Shown here: one piece after another, positions 47,614-58,376 of the stretch
Layout: every line of letters begins with the position of its first letter
Position numbering within the stretch: the stretch's first letter is position 1
The notes under the pieces: generated by a model
Told to the model about the DNA's origin: nothing
What the model saw: the letters and a program-made list of their open reading frames with translations, nothing else
Database searches by the model: none
Assembly: GCF_002022275.1 (NCBI RefSeq)
Contig: NZ_MSDF01000008.1
Location: 1-64,000, forward strand
Source: Pseudomonas fluorescens
GTDB taxonomy: Bacteria; Pseudomonadota; Gammaproteobacteria; Pseudomonadales; Pseudomonadaceae
Length of the DNA: 64,000 nucleotides
Reading direction: 5' to 3'
Translations under genes and position numbers: made by a program

Positions 47614-48335
47614 AGCGGCATATCGGCGGCAGCTTCAGGGACGAACAGATAACCTTTGCTGCGAATGGTCTTGATCAGACGCGGGTGAATCGGATCGTCG
47701 CCGATTTTCGGCCGAATACGTGAGATGCGCACATCGATGGAGCGATCCTGGCCGTCGTAGCCGAAACCGCGCAAGGCGATAAAGATTTCTTCGCGGGACA
47801 GGATGCGCCCCGCATTGGCCACCAGCAGCCATAACAGGTCGAATTCAGCGCTGGTCAGTTCGATGCCGCTCTCATTCAGCCAGGCCTCACGCAAGGCGTT
47901 GTCTACCACCAAAGGGCCGAATTGCAGGCGGCGCTGGCTTTCGGCGATGGCAGGTTCGGCCGGCTCGCTGCGCCGCAACAGCGCCTGGATACGCGCCAGC
48001 AGCAAGCGCGGGCGCACCGGTTTACACACATAGTCGTCGGCGCCCATATCGAGGCCCTGCACCTGATCCATGTCATCGGTGCGCGCGGTGAGCATCAGGA
48101 TCACCCCGTCGTAGCGCTCGCGCACCTTGCGGCAGATGCTCAGGCCGTCTTCGCCGGGCAGCATGAGGTCGAGGATGACCAGGTCCGGTTGCTCGGCGAT
48201 GATGCGCGCCGCTGCCTTGGCACCGTCGCCTTCCACCGCCACCCGCAAGCCATTGCTCTCCAGGTAGTCACGGGTCAGTTCGGCCAATCGCTCGTCGTCT
48301 TCGACGATCAATACTTGCCAGGCTTCTTGCTCCAC
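47610..48335 (-). CDS. Response regulator, RstA-like
   Basis: 241-residue OmpR/PhoB-type regulator. VLIVEDDERLAEL, phospho-acceptor Asp56 in VILDLMLPGEDG, the KPVRPRLLLARIQALLRR linker and a winged helix ending RSKGYLFVPEAAADMPL. Its location next to nrdA matches the P. aeruginosa arrangement. Target genes are not evident. Confidence 0.87.
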   Translation of the reverse strand: MEQEAWQVLIVEDDERLAELTRDYLESNGLRVAVEGDGAKAAARIIAEQPDLVILDLMLPGEDGLSICRKVRERYDGVILMLTARTDDMDQVQGLDMGADDYVCKPVRPRLLLARIQALLRRSEPAEPAIAESQRRLQFGPLVVDNALREAWLNESGIELTSAEFDLLWLLVANAGRILSREEIFIALRGFGYDGQDRSIDVRISRIRPKIGDDPIHPRLIKTIRSKGYLFVPEAAADMPL

Positions 48336-48385
48336 GGGTGGTCCTCGTTGTTATAAGAAAATCTTCAGGACTTCGATATTTCAAC

Positions 48386-48474
48386 TGTGGGAGCGGGCTT
48401 GCCCGCGATGGCGGTGGGCCAGGAATAGATGCGGTGCCTGGTAAACCGCCATCGCGGGCAAGCCCGCTCCCACA
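48386..48474. repeat. REPIN
   Basis: TGTGGGAGCGGGCTTGCCCG and its complement around a GATGGCGGTGGGCC... core; the GGGCTTGCCC variant, nearly perfect. Confidence 0.9.
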
Positions 48475-48718
48475 TTTTTGATCTTCACTGGCCATACCCT
48501 GTTTGTCATGTGTTGAGGGCATAACAAGGGTCGATTGTAGCCATGCGCCAGCCCTCTGGCACAAGCCGGGAAATCGATTCGGTGATCGCGTTTTTTTGTG
48601 ATAGGGTTCGCGCCCTCAAAATTCCAACCGGCGGTTTTCAGCTTGGAATATTCAGTGACAAACGGCGCAATCCAGCAGCACTGCGGCCTACACGGGTGTT
48701 CCACGATTCATACACATT

Positions 48719-48739
48719 TTACCCACAGCGTTATCCACA
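48719..48739. promoter_or_regulatory. Two DnaA boxes upstream of nrdA
   Basis: TTACCCACA (48719-48727) and the consensus TTATCCACA (48731-48739), centres 12 bp apart in the same orientation. DnaA activates nrdAB in E. coli, so a similar link of dNTP supply to replication initiation is likely. Confidence 0.65.
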
Positions 48740-48765
48740 GGTCTTGCGTTGCTAAGCCTCCAAAA

Positions 48766-48812
48766 ACGCATTATCTTGTACCTCGGCGCTAAAAAAACCC
48801 TACATGTAGGGT
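48766..48812. promoter_or_regulatory. Candidate NrdR box pair
   Basis: The right box ACCCTACATGTAGGGT (48797-48812) is a perfect 16-base dyad resembling the NrdR consensus ACACTATATATAGTGT at most non-variable positions, and extends to a 22-base palindrome with flanking A/T. A weaker box, ACGCATTATCTTGTAC, starts exactly 31 bp earlier (48766), the three-turn spacing of NrdR boxes. Confidence 0.6.
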
Positions 48813-49135
48813 TTTGAGCGAAAAGACCCAACACATTTCAGACAAGAAATTCAAGCCATTTCTTGCGCCTGTTTGGTCTAACCCCAGCATTTTTTGAAGG
48901 CCCAAACCGCTCAAGCGGATGGCAACCGTTTTCCAGCCTCAAGGGCGCAAAACGGTACGGGTGTTGCAGTGCCTGCATCAGGCAACTGTCACCCACCAGG
49001 AATACGGCGAAGGGCTTTTTATGCCCCCACACCGAAGACTTCGGCATGGAAGCGGCGCGATGAGCTCCCTTCCTCCTGTCCCGAAGTTGTTATGCCAGGC
49101 CCTTGGCCTGTTGTAAGTGCTTCAGGACGGAACGG

Positions 49136-49156
49136 TGGGCACCGTGATGGTGCCCA
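49136..49156 (+). promoter_or_regulatory. Hairpin in the nrdA leader
   Basis: TGGGCACC/GGTGCCCA, eight-base perfect stem with a five-base loop, 16 nt before the GGAGA ribosome site. No T-run follows, so it is not a terminator; it may stabilise the message or control ribosome access. Confidence 0.5.
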
Positions 49157-49186
49157 AATAAATATAGAATGTGGAGACAACCCCCC

Positions 49187-52084
<2,898 letters not shown>

Positions 52085-52119
52085 GCTGAGCCAGTCCCGG
52101 GCCTGAACGCCCGGGATTG

Positions 52120-52163
52120 AAAAAACCGATAGACCCTGATGCATGGGGTTTATCGGTTTTTTT
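52120..52163. terminator. Bidirectional terminator, nrdA / effector-like gene
   Basis: AAAACCGATA.../...TATCGGTTTT arms with inner ACCC/GGGT pairing and T-runs on both strands; serves the convergent genes on either side. A second stem, CCCGGGC/GCCCGGG, lies just before it at 52097-52114. Confidence 0.88.
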
Positions 52164-52171
52164 GTTTTCGG

Positions 52172-53227
52172 TCAGGTGAATGTATACGCGTTGCCTGCCT
52201 GAGGCGCGCCACCCCGCCCGCCCCACAACTCCACACGACCGCCCATCACCGCCATTGAGTGGCCGCCATAATCCACAACGCCCAGCTTGCCGCTTGCCAG
52301 CTCGGCGCTCGACGATTGACGGTAAAGCCCTTTCAACCCGAGCCGGTCCAACGCCTCCCAGCCCATCTCGCCATTGTTCAAACTCTGCATGGCATGCGCA
52401 AAACTCTGTTTGGCCGCGTTGGGATTGTCATCAAACCCATTCCCCAGCATCTGGGCGCGCTTGGCACTGGCGGCGTACATGAAGTTGGCATCGGTCATCA
52501 TGGCCGGATCATCACCTTTGAACTCAGCGTATCTAGCTGCTTGCTTGAGCTCATCCCTGGATAAATGCAGCTCGAATCCGTCCTTCATCTTCACGTCGTA
52601 GCCATCACCTGCCTCCTTGACCTCTTTGAAGACATCGGTAGGTTTTTGACCAAATTGCATCATTGCCGCCTTGATGGCTGAAACCGTCACGCAATTGCCG
52701 TCCGGGCCCTGCTTGAAACCGCTCCAGATATTGCCGGGCTCTCTGCCCATGCCCGGCTTTTTTCCAGGGTCGCTGTTGTCGGGCTTGTAGTGAAAGTGGC
52801 GAGCGCCTTCGGAAAAAGGCTTGTTGCTCATCGGCTCACTGCCGCCAAAATTTTTCGGGTTAACCCGGCCGCCACCACCACCGCCCTTGAACGGCGGAGC
52901 GGGTGGCGCTGCGTCATCTGCGTCGGGAAACCACTCTTTGATCAGCCGTTTGAGAAAATCGAGAAACTTTTCAAATGACTCATTGGCCAGCGTGTTCAGG
53001 ATGCCCTTGAATTTCTCGTCGCCCATCTGCTCGCGCAAGGCATGCAATTTGTCTCGTGCACCTTGAATGGCTTGAGCTTTGGAGCCTTGCTCTGCCTCAA
53101 ACAACTCATTGAGCAGCTTTTTGACCGCAGCTACCTCGGTAACCGCTGCGACTGGCGCAGATTCGGTTCGAATGGCATCAAACTGCCCCCCGCCATTTCC
53201 CAGCCCTGACACCCCGGAATTCCACAT
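52172..53227 (-). CDS. Candidate secreted effector with cysteine-protease-like C-terminal domain
   Basis: 351 residues, no signal peptide or membrane segment. Residues 1-30 are Ser/Gly/Gln-rich, as in type III secretion signals. Residues ~33-100 are helical and charged. A Pro/Gly linker (APPAPPFKGGGGGG, ~107-120) joins a C-terminal domain (~165-351). There GPDGNCVTVSAIKAAMMQFG places Cys179 at a helix start and VVDYGGHSMAVMGGRVELWG places His323 on a strand, the Cys...His order of papain-like enzymes. I do not recognise a named family with certainty. It is an isolated gene between nrdA and the flagellar operon, with no chaperone or immunity gene beside it. Confidence 0.6.
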   Translation of the reverse strand: MWNSGVSGLGNGGGQFDAIRTESAPVAAVTEVAAVKKLLNELFEAEQGSKAQAIQGARDKLHALREQMGDEKFKGILNTLANESFEKFLDFLKRLIKEWFPDADDAAPPAPPFKGGGGGGRVNPKNFGGSEPMSNKPFSEGARHFHYKPDNSDPGKKPGMGREPGNIWSGFKQGPDGNCVTVSAIKAAMMQFGQKPTDVFKEVKEAGDGYDVKMKDGFELHLSRDELKQAARYAEFKGDDPAMMTDANFMYAASAKRAQMLGNGFDDNPNAAKQSFAHAMQSLNNGEMGWEALDRLGLKGLYRQSSSAELASGKLGVVDYGGHSMAVMGGRVELWGGRGGAPQAGNAYTFT

Positions 53228-53343
53228 GCCCAGCCCTCACCGTTGATTGGCGAGCCATGAAGGCTCTGACACGATCAGTGGCAAGGTGGATGCAGGCAGT
53301 TCCATACTTCCGACTTTCTGGCGGCCGGTTACTGACAGCCATA

Positions 53344-53371
53344 AAAAAGCCCCTCATGCGAGGGGCTTTTT
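53344..53371 (-). terminator. Terminator of the flgBCDE operon
   Basis: GCCCCTC/GAGGGGC stem, four-base loop, A/T runs both sides. It lies 17 nt after the flgE stop, so flgE ends the operon here. Confidence 0.9.
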
Positions 53372-53388
53372 AGTAGAGCGCGCAACCA

Positions 53389-54699
53389 TCAAGTCATCTG
53401 GATGATGGTCTGCATGATGGTGCTCTGGGTGGAGATGGTCTTGGCGTTCGCCTGGTAGTTGCTCTGGGCCTTGATCAGGTCCACGAGTTCGTTGGTCAGG
53501 TTGACGTTGGAGTTCTCCAGGGAGTTGGCCACGATCGACCCCAGGGTACCGGATTGCGGGGCGTCAAAACCTGGCTGGCCGGAAGCGAAAGTTTCCTTCC
53601 ACGTAGTGCCACCGGCAGGCTGCAGGCCCTGCTCGTTGTTGAAGCTGGCCAGGGAGATCTGGCCGATAGCCTTGCTCTGCTGGTTGCTGAACGTGGCGAA
53701 GAGTACACCGGTACCGTCGATTTTCAGGCCGGTGATCTGGCCGGTGGCGTAACCGTCGGTGGTCGGCGGGTTGCGGTAGGTGGCTGAGTTGTACTGGGTG
53801 ATGTTGGCCATATTGATGGCGATACCGGTCGGGTTGGCGTTCGCGCCGTTGGCTTTCCACACGCCATTGGTCACGGTACCCGGCACCCAGCCGGTCAGGT
53901 TCAAGGTGGTGCTCGAGGTGCCGCCGGTGACAATACCGGTGAGTTTGCCGGAGCCATCAAAGCTCAGCGTCGACGCCACAGGCGGCGTCGAAGGCGTACC
54001 CGTTGGAGCGGAACCGTCCGGGTTGCGGCCGTCGATCAGGGTGTAGGCGTTCCACTTGTTGCCATCGGTTTTCACCAAGTACTGCACCATCGGGTGCGCG
54101 TTGCCCTGGCTGTCGTACAAGGTGGTGCTGTACTGGGTGGTGAAGGTGCTGGTGTCGTTCGGGTCGAACGGCTTGGCCGTCTGGTCGATCACCGGCTCCG
54201 AAGAGTTCAGGTTACTGGTGGAGTCGACTTTGGTGGACGCCTTTGGCGGCAGGTTCGACAGGTTCAATTGCAGGTCGGTCAGGCCGCCCTTGTTGATCTT
54301 GCCGTTGTCGTCCGCCGCATAACCTTGCAGACGCGAGGTACCGGTATTGTTGGTGATATAGCCGTCTTTGTCGGCACGGAAAGCACCGCTGCGGGTGTAT
54401 TCCAGCGAGCCGTCGGAGCCCTTCTGCACGAAGAAGCCGCCGCCCTGAATCGCCATGTCCAGGATGCCGCCGCTGTTGTTCACGTCACCTTGGGTGAACT
54501 GCTGGGACACGGCTGCCAGGTTCACACCGTTGCCGACACTGTTCTGGCCGGTGCCCAGCTTGGACGCCGCGTAGATGTCCGAGAACTCCGCACGGGACGA
54601 CTTGAAACCCGTGGTCGCGACGTTGGCGATGTTGTTGCCGGTCACGTCCAGTTGTTTGTTGGCCGCATAGAGGCCGCTAAGGCCGATGTTAAAAGACAT
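53389..54699 (-). CDS. flgE: Flagellar hook protein FlgE
   Basis: Structural protein of the hook, 436 residues. The conserved N-terminus MSFNIGLSGLYAANKQLDVTGNNIANVATTGFK and C-terminus (NSLENSNVNLTNELVDLIKAQSNYQANAKTISTQSTIMQTIIQMT) form the inner coiled-coil core; the middle, residues ~80-370, is the variable outer domain with Thr/Ser/Gly-rich sequence. Last gene of the flgBCDE transcript. The rod/ring genes flgF-flgL, next in many pseudomonads, are not downstream. Confidence 0.94.
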   Translation of the reverse strand: MSFNIGLSGLYAANKQLDVTGNNIANVATTGFKSSRAEFSDIYAASKLGTGQNSVGNGVNLAAVSQQFTQGDVNNSGGILDMAIQGGGFFVQKGSDGSLEYTRSGAFRADKDGYITNNTGTSRLQGYAADDNGKINKGGLTDLQLNLSNLPPKASTKVDSTSNLNSSEPVIDQTAKPFDPNDTSTFTTQYSTTLYDSQGNAHPMVQYLVKTDGNKWNAYTLIDGRNPDGSAPTGTPSTPPVASTLSFDGSGKLTGIVTGGTSSTTLNLTGWVPGTVTNGVWKANGANANPTGIAINMANITQYNSATYRNPPTTDGYATGQITGLKIDGTGVLFATFSNQQSKAIGQISLASFNNEQGLQPAGGTTWKETFASGQPGFDAPQSGTLGSIVANSLENSNVNLTNELVDLIKAQSNYQANAKTISTQSTIMQTIIQMT

Positions 54700-54730
54700 G
54701 TTTCTCTCCTTCTGCCGTATTTAGCCGGCT

Positions 54731-55450
54731 CTATGTACCGATAGTCTGAATTTGCGACTGCTTGATGCTGGTGCCGCCGGACAGGTTGAGCAGCATTTCG
54801 CCGCCGGTCTGGCTCAGGGTGACACTGACGACCGTCGAAGGCAGCGACGTGGCCAGGGCCACCGAATCACCCGCATCATTCTTGGTAGTGGCGGTGAAGG
54901 TGTAGGTCCCGGCCGGGGCCACCTCACCACTGCTGTTCTTGCCGTCCCAGATAAAGCTGGCGTTACCCGCACTCTGCGCGCCCATATCAATCGTGCGCAC
55001 CGTGTTGCCATCCTTGTCAGTGATCTTGACGGAGACGTTGCCCACCGCCGATGTCACTGCCACGGAACCGGTCATGCTCTTGCTGGTGTCAACCACCGTC
55101 TTGTCGGTCTGCGTGATCACCGAACGCCCCACCAGCGACGATGCTTGCAGCGCTTGCGAAGACGTCACGTTGGTGGAGATGGACTTGACGGTATCGTTGA
55201 GGTTATTGATGCCCTCAAGGCTACTGAACTGGGCCAACTGGGCGACGAATGCACCGTTGTCCTGTGGCGACAGCGGGTCCTGGTTCTTCAACTGGGTGAC
55301 CAGCAGTTGCAGGAACGCATCCTTGCCCATTGCCTGGTTGCCGGTGGCGGCATCGGCAATGCTCGACACGTTGTTTGAACTGTCCTTGACCTTGGCGTTG
55401 AAAAGGTCCTGAACCGCAGTGTTGGTAGACGTGGTATCAACAATGGCCAT
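54731..55450 (-). CDS. flgD: Flagellar hook capping protein FlgD
   Basis: Scaffold for hook assembly, 239 residues. MGKDAFLQLLVTQLKNQDPLSPQDNGAFVAQLAQFSSLEGINNLN is the conserved FlgD N-terminal region; the C-terminal part contains the FlgD Ig-like domain (FIWDGKNSSGEVAPAGTYTFTA). Between flgC (16 nt before) and flgE. Confidence 0.94.
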   Translation of the reverse strand: MAIVDTTSTNTAVQDLFNAKVKDSSNNVSSIADAATGNQAMGKDAFLQLLVTQLKNQDPLSPQDNGAFVAQLAQFSSLEGINNLNDTVKSISTNVTSSQALQASSLVGRSVITQTDKTVVDTSKSMTGSVAVTSAVGNVSVKITDKDGNTVRTIDMGAQSAGNASFIWDGKNSSGEVAPAGTYTFTATTKNDAGDSVALATSLPSTVVSVTLSQTGGEMLLNLSGGTSIKQSQIQTIGT

Positions 55451-55466
55451 TATTTGGCGCCCCTTA

Positions 55467-55910
55467 TCACTGACCCAGGGTCAGGACCTTCTGCATCATG
55501 GTTTTGGCGGTATTCATCATTTCCGCGTTGGTCTGGAACGAGCGGCTGGCGGAGATCATGTCAGCCATTTCCTCGACCACGTTGACGTTCGGGTAGTACA
55601 CGTAGCCCTTTTCGTTCGCCGCCGGGTGGTTAGGCTCGTAGCGCGCTTCGAGGTTGCTCTGGTCTTCAACCACACCGAGCACTTGCACGCCCTGGCCTGC
55701 GGCGTCCTGGTTCTGGAACAGCGAATCGCTGCCGCCGCTCTGGCCGCCCTGGAACATGGTGGCGAACACCGGGTGACGGGCGCGGTAGGTCTGGTCAATG
55801 CTCGACGACACGGTCTCGGCGTTGGCGATGTTACTGGCGACGGTGTTCAGGCGCGTGGTCTGCGCGCTCATGCCACTGCCGGCAATATTGAAAACACTGG
55901 CTAAAGACAT
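55467..55910 (-). CDS. flgC: Flagellar basal-body rod protein FlgC
   Basis: 147-residue rod subunit. N-terminus SLASVFNIAGSGMSAQTTRLNTVASNIANAETVSS with the rod/hook ANAE motif and a C-terminal helix SRSFQTNAEMMNTAKTMMQKVLTLGQ. Three nucleotides separate it from flgB. Confidence 0.95.
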   Translation of the reverse strand: MSLASVFNIAGSGMSAQTTRLNTVASNIANAETVSSSIDQTYRARHPVFATMFQGGQSGGSDSLFQNQDAAGQGVQVLGVVEDQSNLEARYEPNHPAANEKGYVYYPNVNVVEEMADMISASRSFQTNAEMMNTAKTMMQKVLTLGQ

Positions 55911-55913
55911 GGC

Positions 55914-56321
55914 TTACTCTCCACGCAGGGCTGACATCAGCCCTTTGAATTTGCTGTTGAGCAGGGTGAAGCTGGCCTGAAAGTTCACCGAGTTCTCGGC
56001 GTAGGCCGATTGCTCCAGCTGGGCGTCGACGGTGTTCTGGTCGATCGACGGCTGCATCGGCGTGCGATACAGCAGCGACTCGTCACCACTGCTCAGGCCT
56101 TGCGCTTCGATATGACGGCTGTTGGTCATGTTCAAGGCGAAGGTGCCGTTTTTGGTCTTGTCCTGCTGTGCGGCGAGCACGGCGGAGAAATCCAGGTCCC
56201 GAGCCTTGTAGTTCGGGGTATCGGCGTTGGCAATGTTGTTGGCCAGGACTTCGGCACGCTGGGCGCGAAAGCCCAGGGCTTGTTCATGGATACCGAGCGC
56301 TTTATCGAAGCTGATGCTCAT
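55914..56321 (-). CDS. flgB: Flagellar basal-body rod protein FlgB
   Basis: 135-residue rod subunit, MSISFDKALGIHEQALGFRAQRAEVLANNIANADTPNYKARDLDF with the family signature ANNIANADTPNYKA. First gene of flgBCDE; a sigma54 promoter lies about 45-60 nt upstream. Confidence 0.95.
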   Translation of the reverse strand: MSISFDKALGIHEQALGFRAQRAEVLANNIANADTPNYKARDLDFSAVLAAQQDKTKNGTFALNMTNSRHIEAQGLSSGDESLLYRTPMQPSIDQNTVDAQLEQSAYAENSVNFQASFTLLNSKFKGLMSALRGE

Positions 56322-56364
56322 GGCGGAAACCTTTAGGCTGACCTGCTTTTCGTAACAAGGTCAT

Positions 56365-56380
56365 AGCAAGGCGCATGCCA
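56365..56380 (-). promoter_or_regulatory. Sigma54 promoter of flgBCDE
   Basis: Minus strand TGGCATGCGCCTTGCT: the -24 GG and -12 GC are correctly spaced. Predicted start near 56355, about 33 nt before the flgB ATG. Confidence 0.8.
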
Positions 56381-56425
56381 GGTCTCTTGAGGCCCTTAAA
56401 TCAAGGGTTTTGGGGGAGTTGAGCG

Positions 56426-56514
56426 GCGGCAATGCCAGAAAAGCGGCAATGCGCTTCCGCGTGGCGCCAGTAAAGCGGCAACGGTGATTGCCGCTTTACC
56501 GGATGGGCGGCAAT
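56426..56514. promoter_or_regulatory. Cluster of GCGGCAA boxes, candidate FleR enhancer of flgB
   Basis: GCGGCAA occurs at 56426, 56443, 56475 and 56507 on the plus strand and as TTGCCGC at 56488 on the other. The pair 56470-56499 is GTAAAGCGGCAA/TTGCCGCTTTAC with a six-base spacer. They sit 50-150 bp upstream of the sigma54 promoter, the right distance for an enhancer-binding activator. Confidence 0.55.
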
Positions 56515-56630
56515 GTCGGGGCCCAGGTCGGCGACCGTCGGTCTGCACTGTCAATTCTGACAGTTGCGGCCAATGCCCGCCCGGATGCCTTAATGGACAG
56601 ACATCCCCATGCGCCAGGTAGAGGCTAATC

Positions 56631-57419
56631 ATGATCACCGTCCCAGCCCTCAGATTTCTGCAACAAGACTCGGCAGTGCCGACCCCGAACCTGGACACGA
56701 GCCTGGTGCCCGGCGAATTTACGGAGTTGGTTTCCAGTGTCGCCCTCCAGAAGGAGGACTTTGTGGTGGCGACCATGAGCAGCACCGTGCCTGGCGTTAT
56801 CGGTGGCCAGTTCAACCAAAGCTTTGAAGTGAACGCAGATAGCGCTTCACTCCAGGTATTCATTCCAAAAAAGTTTGTTAAGGCCAACTCAGGCAAGGCG
56901 GTGCTATTGCAGCTGCGCATCACGCGGCAAAAGGTGATATCCGTGGCGCCGAGCGTAATTGTCAATATTGATCAGGGCGTGATTGTTGTGCCCCCTCCGG
57001 GTATTACATGGGATTTCAACGATGGCACCCGTCAAGGGTGGGTACCCCAGGGAAGTTATATCGGCGGGGTGCTGAAGGTTATCAGCCAGCGCGTGGTCGT
57101 GGACTTGACCAACAGCAAGGCCGGCAGCTCACACATCATGAGCATCGCAGTGCCGGTAGTTGCAGGGCGTACATATCGTTGCGGCTATTTAGCGGGTACA
57201 GACCTGCTCACTGCAGACGGTTCACGCCTGCGTATGACGATGAATGGCAACCCCATTGGTCGCACTTCTCCGGTAGCCCCGGACTTCCTGCTATTGGGCT
57301 CAGGGACGTTCACAGCGCCCATTACGGGCACTGTACATTTAGGTATTTTCAATGAAGCGGTGCCCAACGGGGTTCATAGCCTGTACCTGGATAACATCAG
57401 CATGACAGAAGAGCCCTGA
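56631..57419 (+). CDS. Unknown beta-rich protein inserted in the flagellar cluster
   Basis: 262 residues, no signal peptide. Composition and pattern (alternating Val/Ile/Thr/Gly strands) suggest two beta domains: residues ~1-110 (ALRFLQQDSAVPTPNLDTSL...) and a ~150-residue C-terminal jelly-roll-like domain (WDFNDGTRQGWVPQGSY... AGRTYRCGYLAGTD... GVHSLYLDNISMTEEP), whose ending resembles carbohydrate-binding modules. I recognise no family. It is transcribed opposite to its flagellar neighbours and ends at a terminator, so it is probably an independent, later-acquired gene. Confidence 0.65.
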   Translation: MITVPALRFLQQDSAVPTPNLDTSLVPGEFTELVSSVALQKEDFVVATMSSTVPGVIGGQFNQSFEVNADSASLQVFIPKKFVKANSGKAVLLQLRITRQKVISVAPSVIVNIDQGVIVVPPPGITWDFNDGTRQGWVPQGSYIGGVLKVISQRVVVDLTNSKAGSSHIMSIAVPVVAGRTYRCGYLAGTDLLTADGSRLRMTMNGNPIGRTSPVAPDFLLLGSGTFTAPITGTVHLGIFNEAVPNGVHSLYLDNISMTEEP

Positions 57420-57457
57420 GTACTGCTGGCGAAGCGACACTGATTACGTGCGCCCAT

Positions 57458-57491
57458 AAAAAACGGGAGCCCTTTACGGGGCTCCCGTTTT
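57458..57491. terminator. Bidirectional terminator, inserted gene / cheR
   Basis: AAAACGGGAGCCC / GGGCTCCCGTTTT stem with short loop, T-runs on both strands. It ends both the inserted gene and cheR, showing cheR and flgB are not one transcript here. Confidence 0.92.
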
Positions 57492-57506
57492 GAGTGCGAA
57501 CAACCA

Positions 57507-58334
57507 TCACTTGGCCTGGTAAATGATCCCCGGGCTGCACTGCACCATCTGGTAATGATCCGGCAGACCGTTCAGTGCTTCGGAAGCACCGAGGAACAGA
57601 TAACCGCCCCGCTTTAGCGTCCCATGGATGCGCAACAGAATGTCCTTCTTCACCTCGGCCGAAAAGTAGATCAGCACGTTGCGGCAAAACACCATGTCGA
57701 ACTTGCCCAGGCTGGCGTAGCTGTCGAGCAGGTTGAACGAGCGAAACTCCACCCGGCTCTTGATCGGCGCCTTGACCGCCCAACGCCCCGCGCCCTTCGG
57801 GTCGAAGAAACGTTGCAGGCGTTCCTGGGACAGACCACGGCCCAAGGCCAGGCTGTCGTACTCGCCGGTCTTGCAGTTGGTGAGCATGGTGCCGGACAAG
57901 TCGGTGGCGACAATTTGCGCCCCAGCCTTCAACTGGCCCATATTGGTCCGTTCAAACTCGTCGATGGACATCGAAATCGAATACGGTTCCTGCCCCGACG
58001 AACAGGCCGCCGACCAGATGCGCAGGCGCTGGCCCGGCGCGGCTTTGATCGCCTCCGGCAGCACTTTGCTCTTGAGCACTTCAAACGGGTAGGTGTCACG
58101 AAACCACAGGGTTTCATTGGTGGTCATGGCATCGACCACCATTTCCTTGAGCCCGCTGCGCGGCTGGCCCTGGATGCGCTGCACCAACTCGCCCAAGGAC
58201 TTGATGCCCTGCTGTTCCATCAGTTTGTTGAGACGGCTGGATACCAGGTACTGCTTGTTTTCACCGAGCAATATGCCACAGGCTTTTTCCAGGAAGACCC
58301 GGAACTGTTCGAAATCCAAATTACCCGTAGACAA
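57507..58334 (-). CDS. cheR: Chemotaxis protein methyltransferase CheR
   Basis: SAM-dependent enzyme that methylates receptor glutamates, 275 residues. N-terminal helical domain (FEQFRVFLEKACGILLGENKQYLVSSRLNKLM), SAM site WSAACSSGQEPYSISM, and FCRNVLIYF with the terminal GGYLFLGASEAL. No TPR or pentapeptide extension. Follows cheV on the same strand by 42 nt. Confidence 0.95.
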   Translation of the reverse strand: MSTGNLDFEQFRVFLEKACGILLGENKQYLVSSRLNKLMEQQGIKSLGELVQRIQGQPRSGLKEMVVDAMTTNETLWFRDTYPFEVLKSKVLPEAIKAAPGQRLRIWSAACSSGQEPYSISMSIDEFERTNMGQLKAGAQIVATDLSGTMLTNCKTGEYDSLALGRGLSQERLQRFFDPKGAGRWAVKAPIKSRVEFRSFNLLDSYASLGKFDMVFCRNVLIYFSAEVKKDILLRIHGTLKRGGYLFLGASEALNGLPDHYQMVQCSPGIIYQAK

Positions 58335-58376
58335 TGATACCGCCTCTTAAATCGTGTGACCGCCAGGGGTAATCCC

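Larger units (their letters stand above)
48336..49186. other. Intergenic region, two-component system / nrdA control region
   Basis: 851 bases with no supported gene. Contents: a REPIN (48386-48474), an unassigned stretch to about 48715, two DnaA boxes (48719-48739), a candidate NrdR box pair (48766-48812) and a long nrdA leader (about 48830-49186) with a strong hairpin before the ribosome site. Short frames in the leader lack ribosome sites. Confidence 0.75.
56322..56630. other. Intergenic control region between flgB and the inserted gene
   Basis: 309 bases without a gene. Contains the flgB sigma54 promoter (56365-56380) and, further upstream, five GCGGCAA boxes, two of which form a perfect 12-base inverted repeat at 56470-56499. 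Confidence 0.8.

Noticed and set aside
48863..49063. A 66-codon plus-strand frame in the nrdA leader
   Set aside because: No ribosome site and no plausible protein features; more likely untranslated leader.
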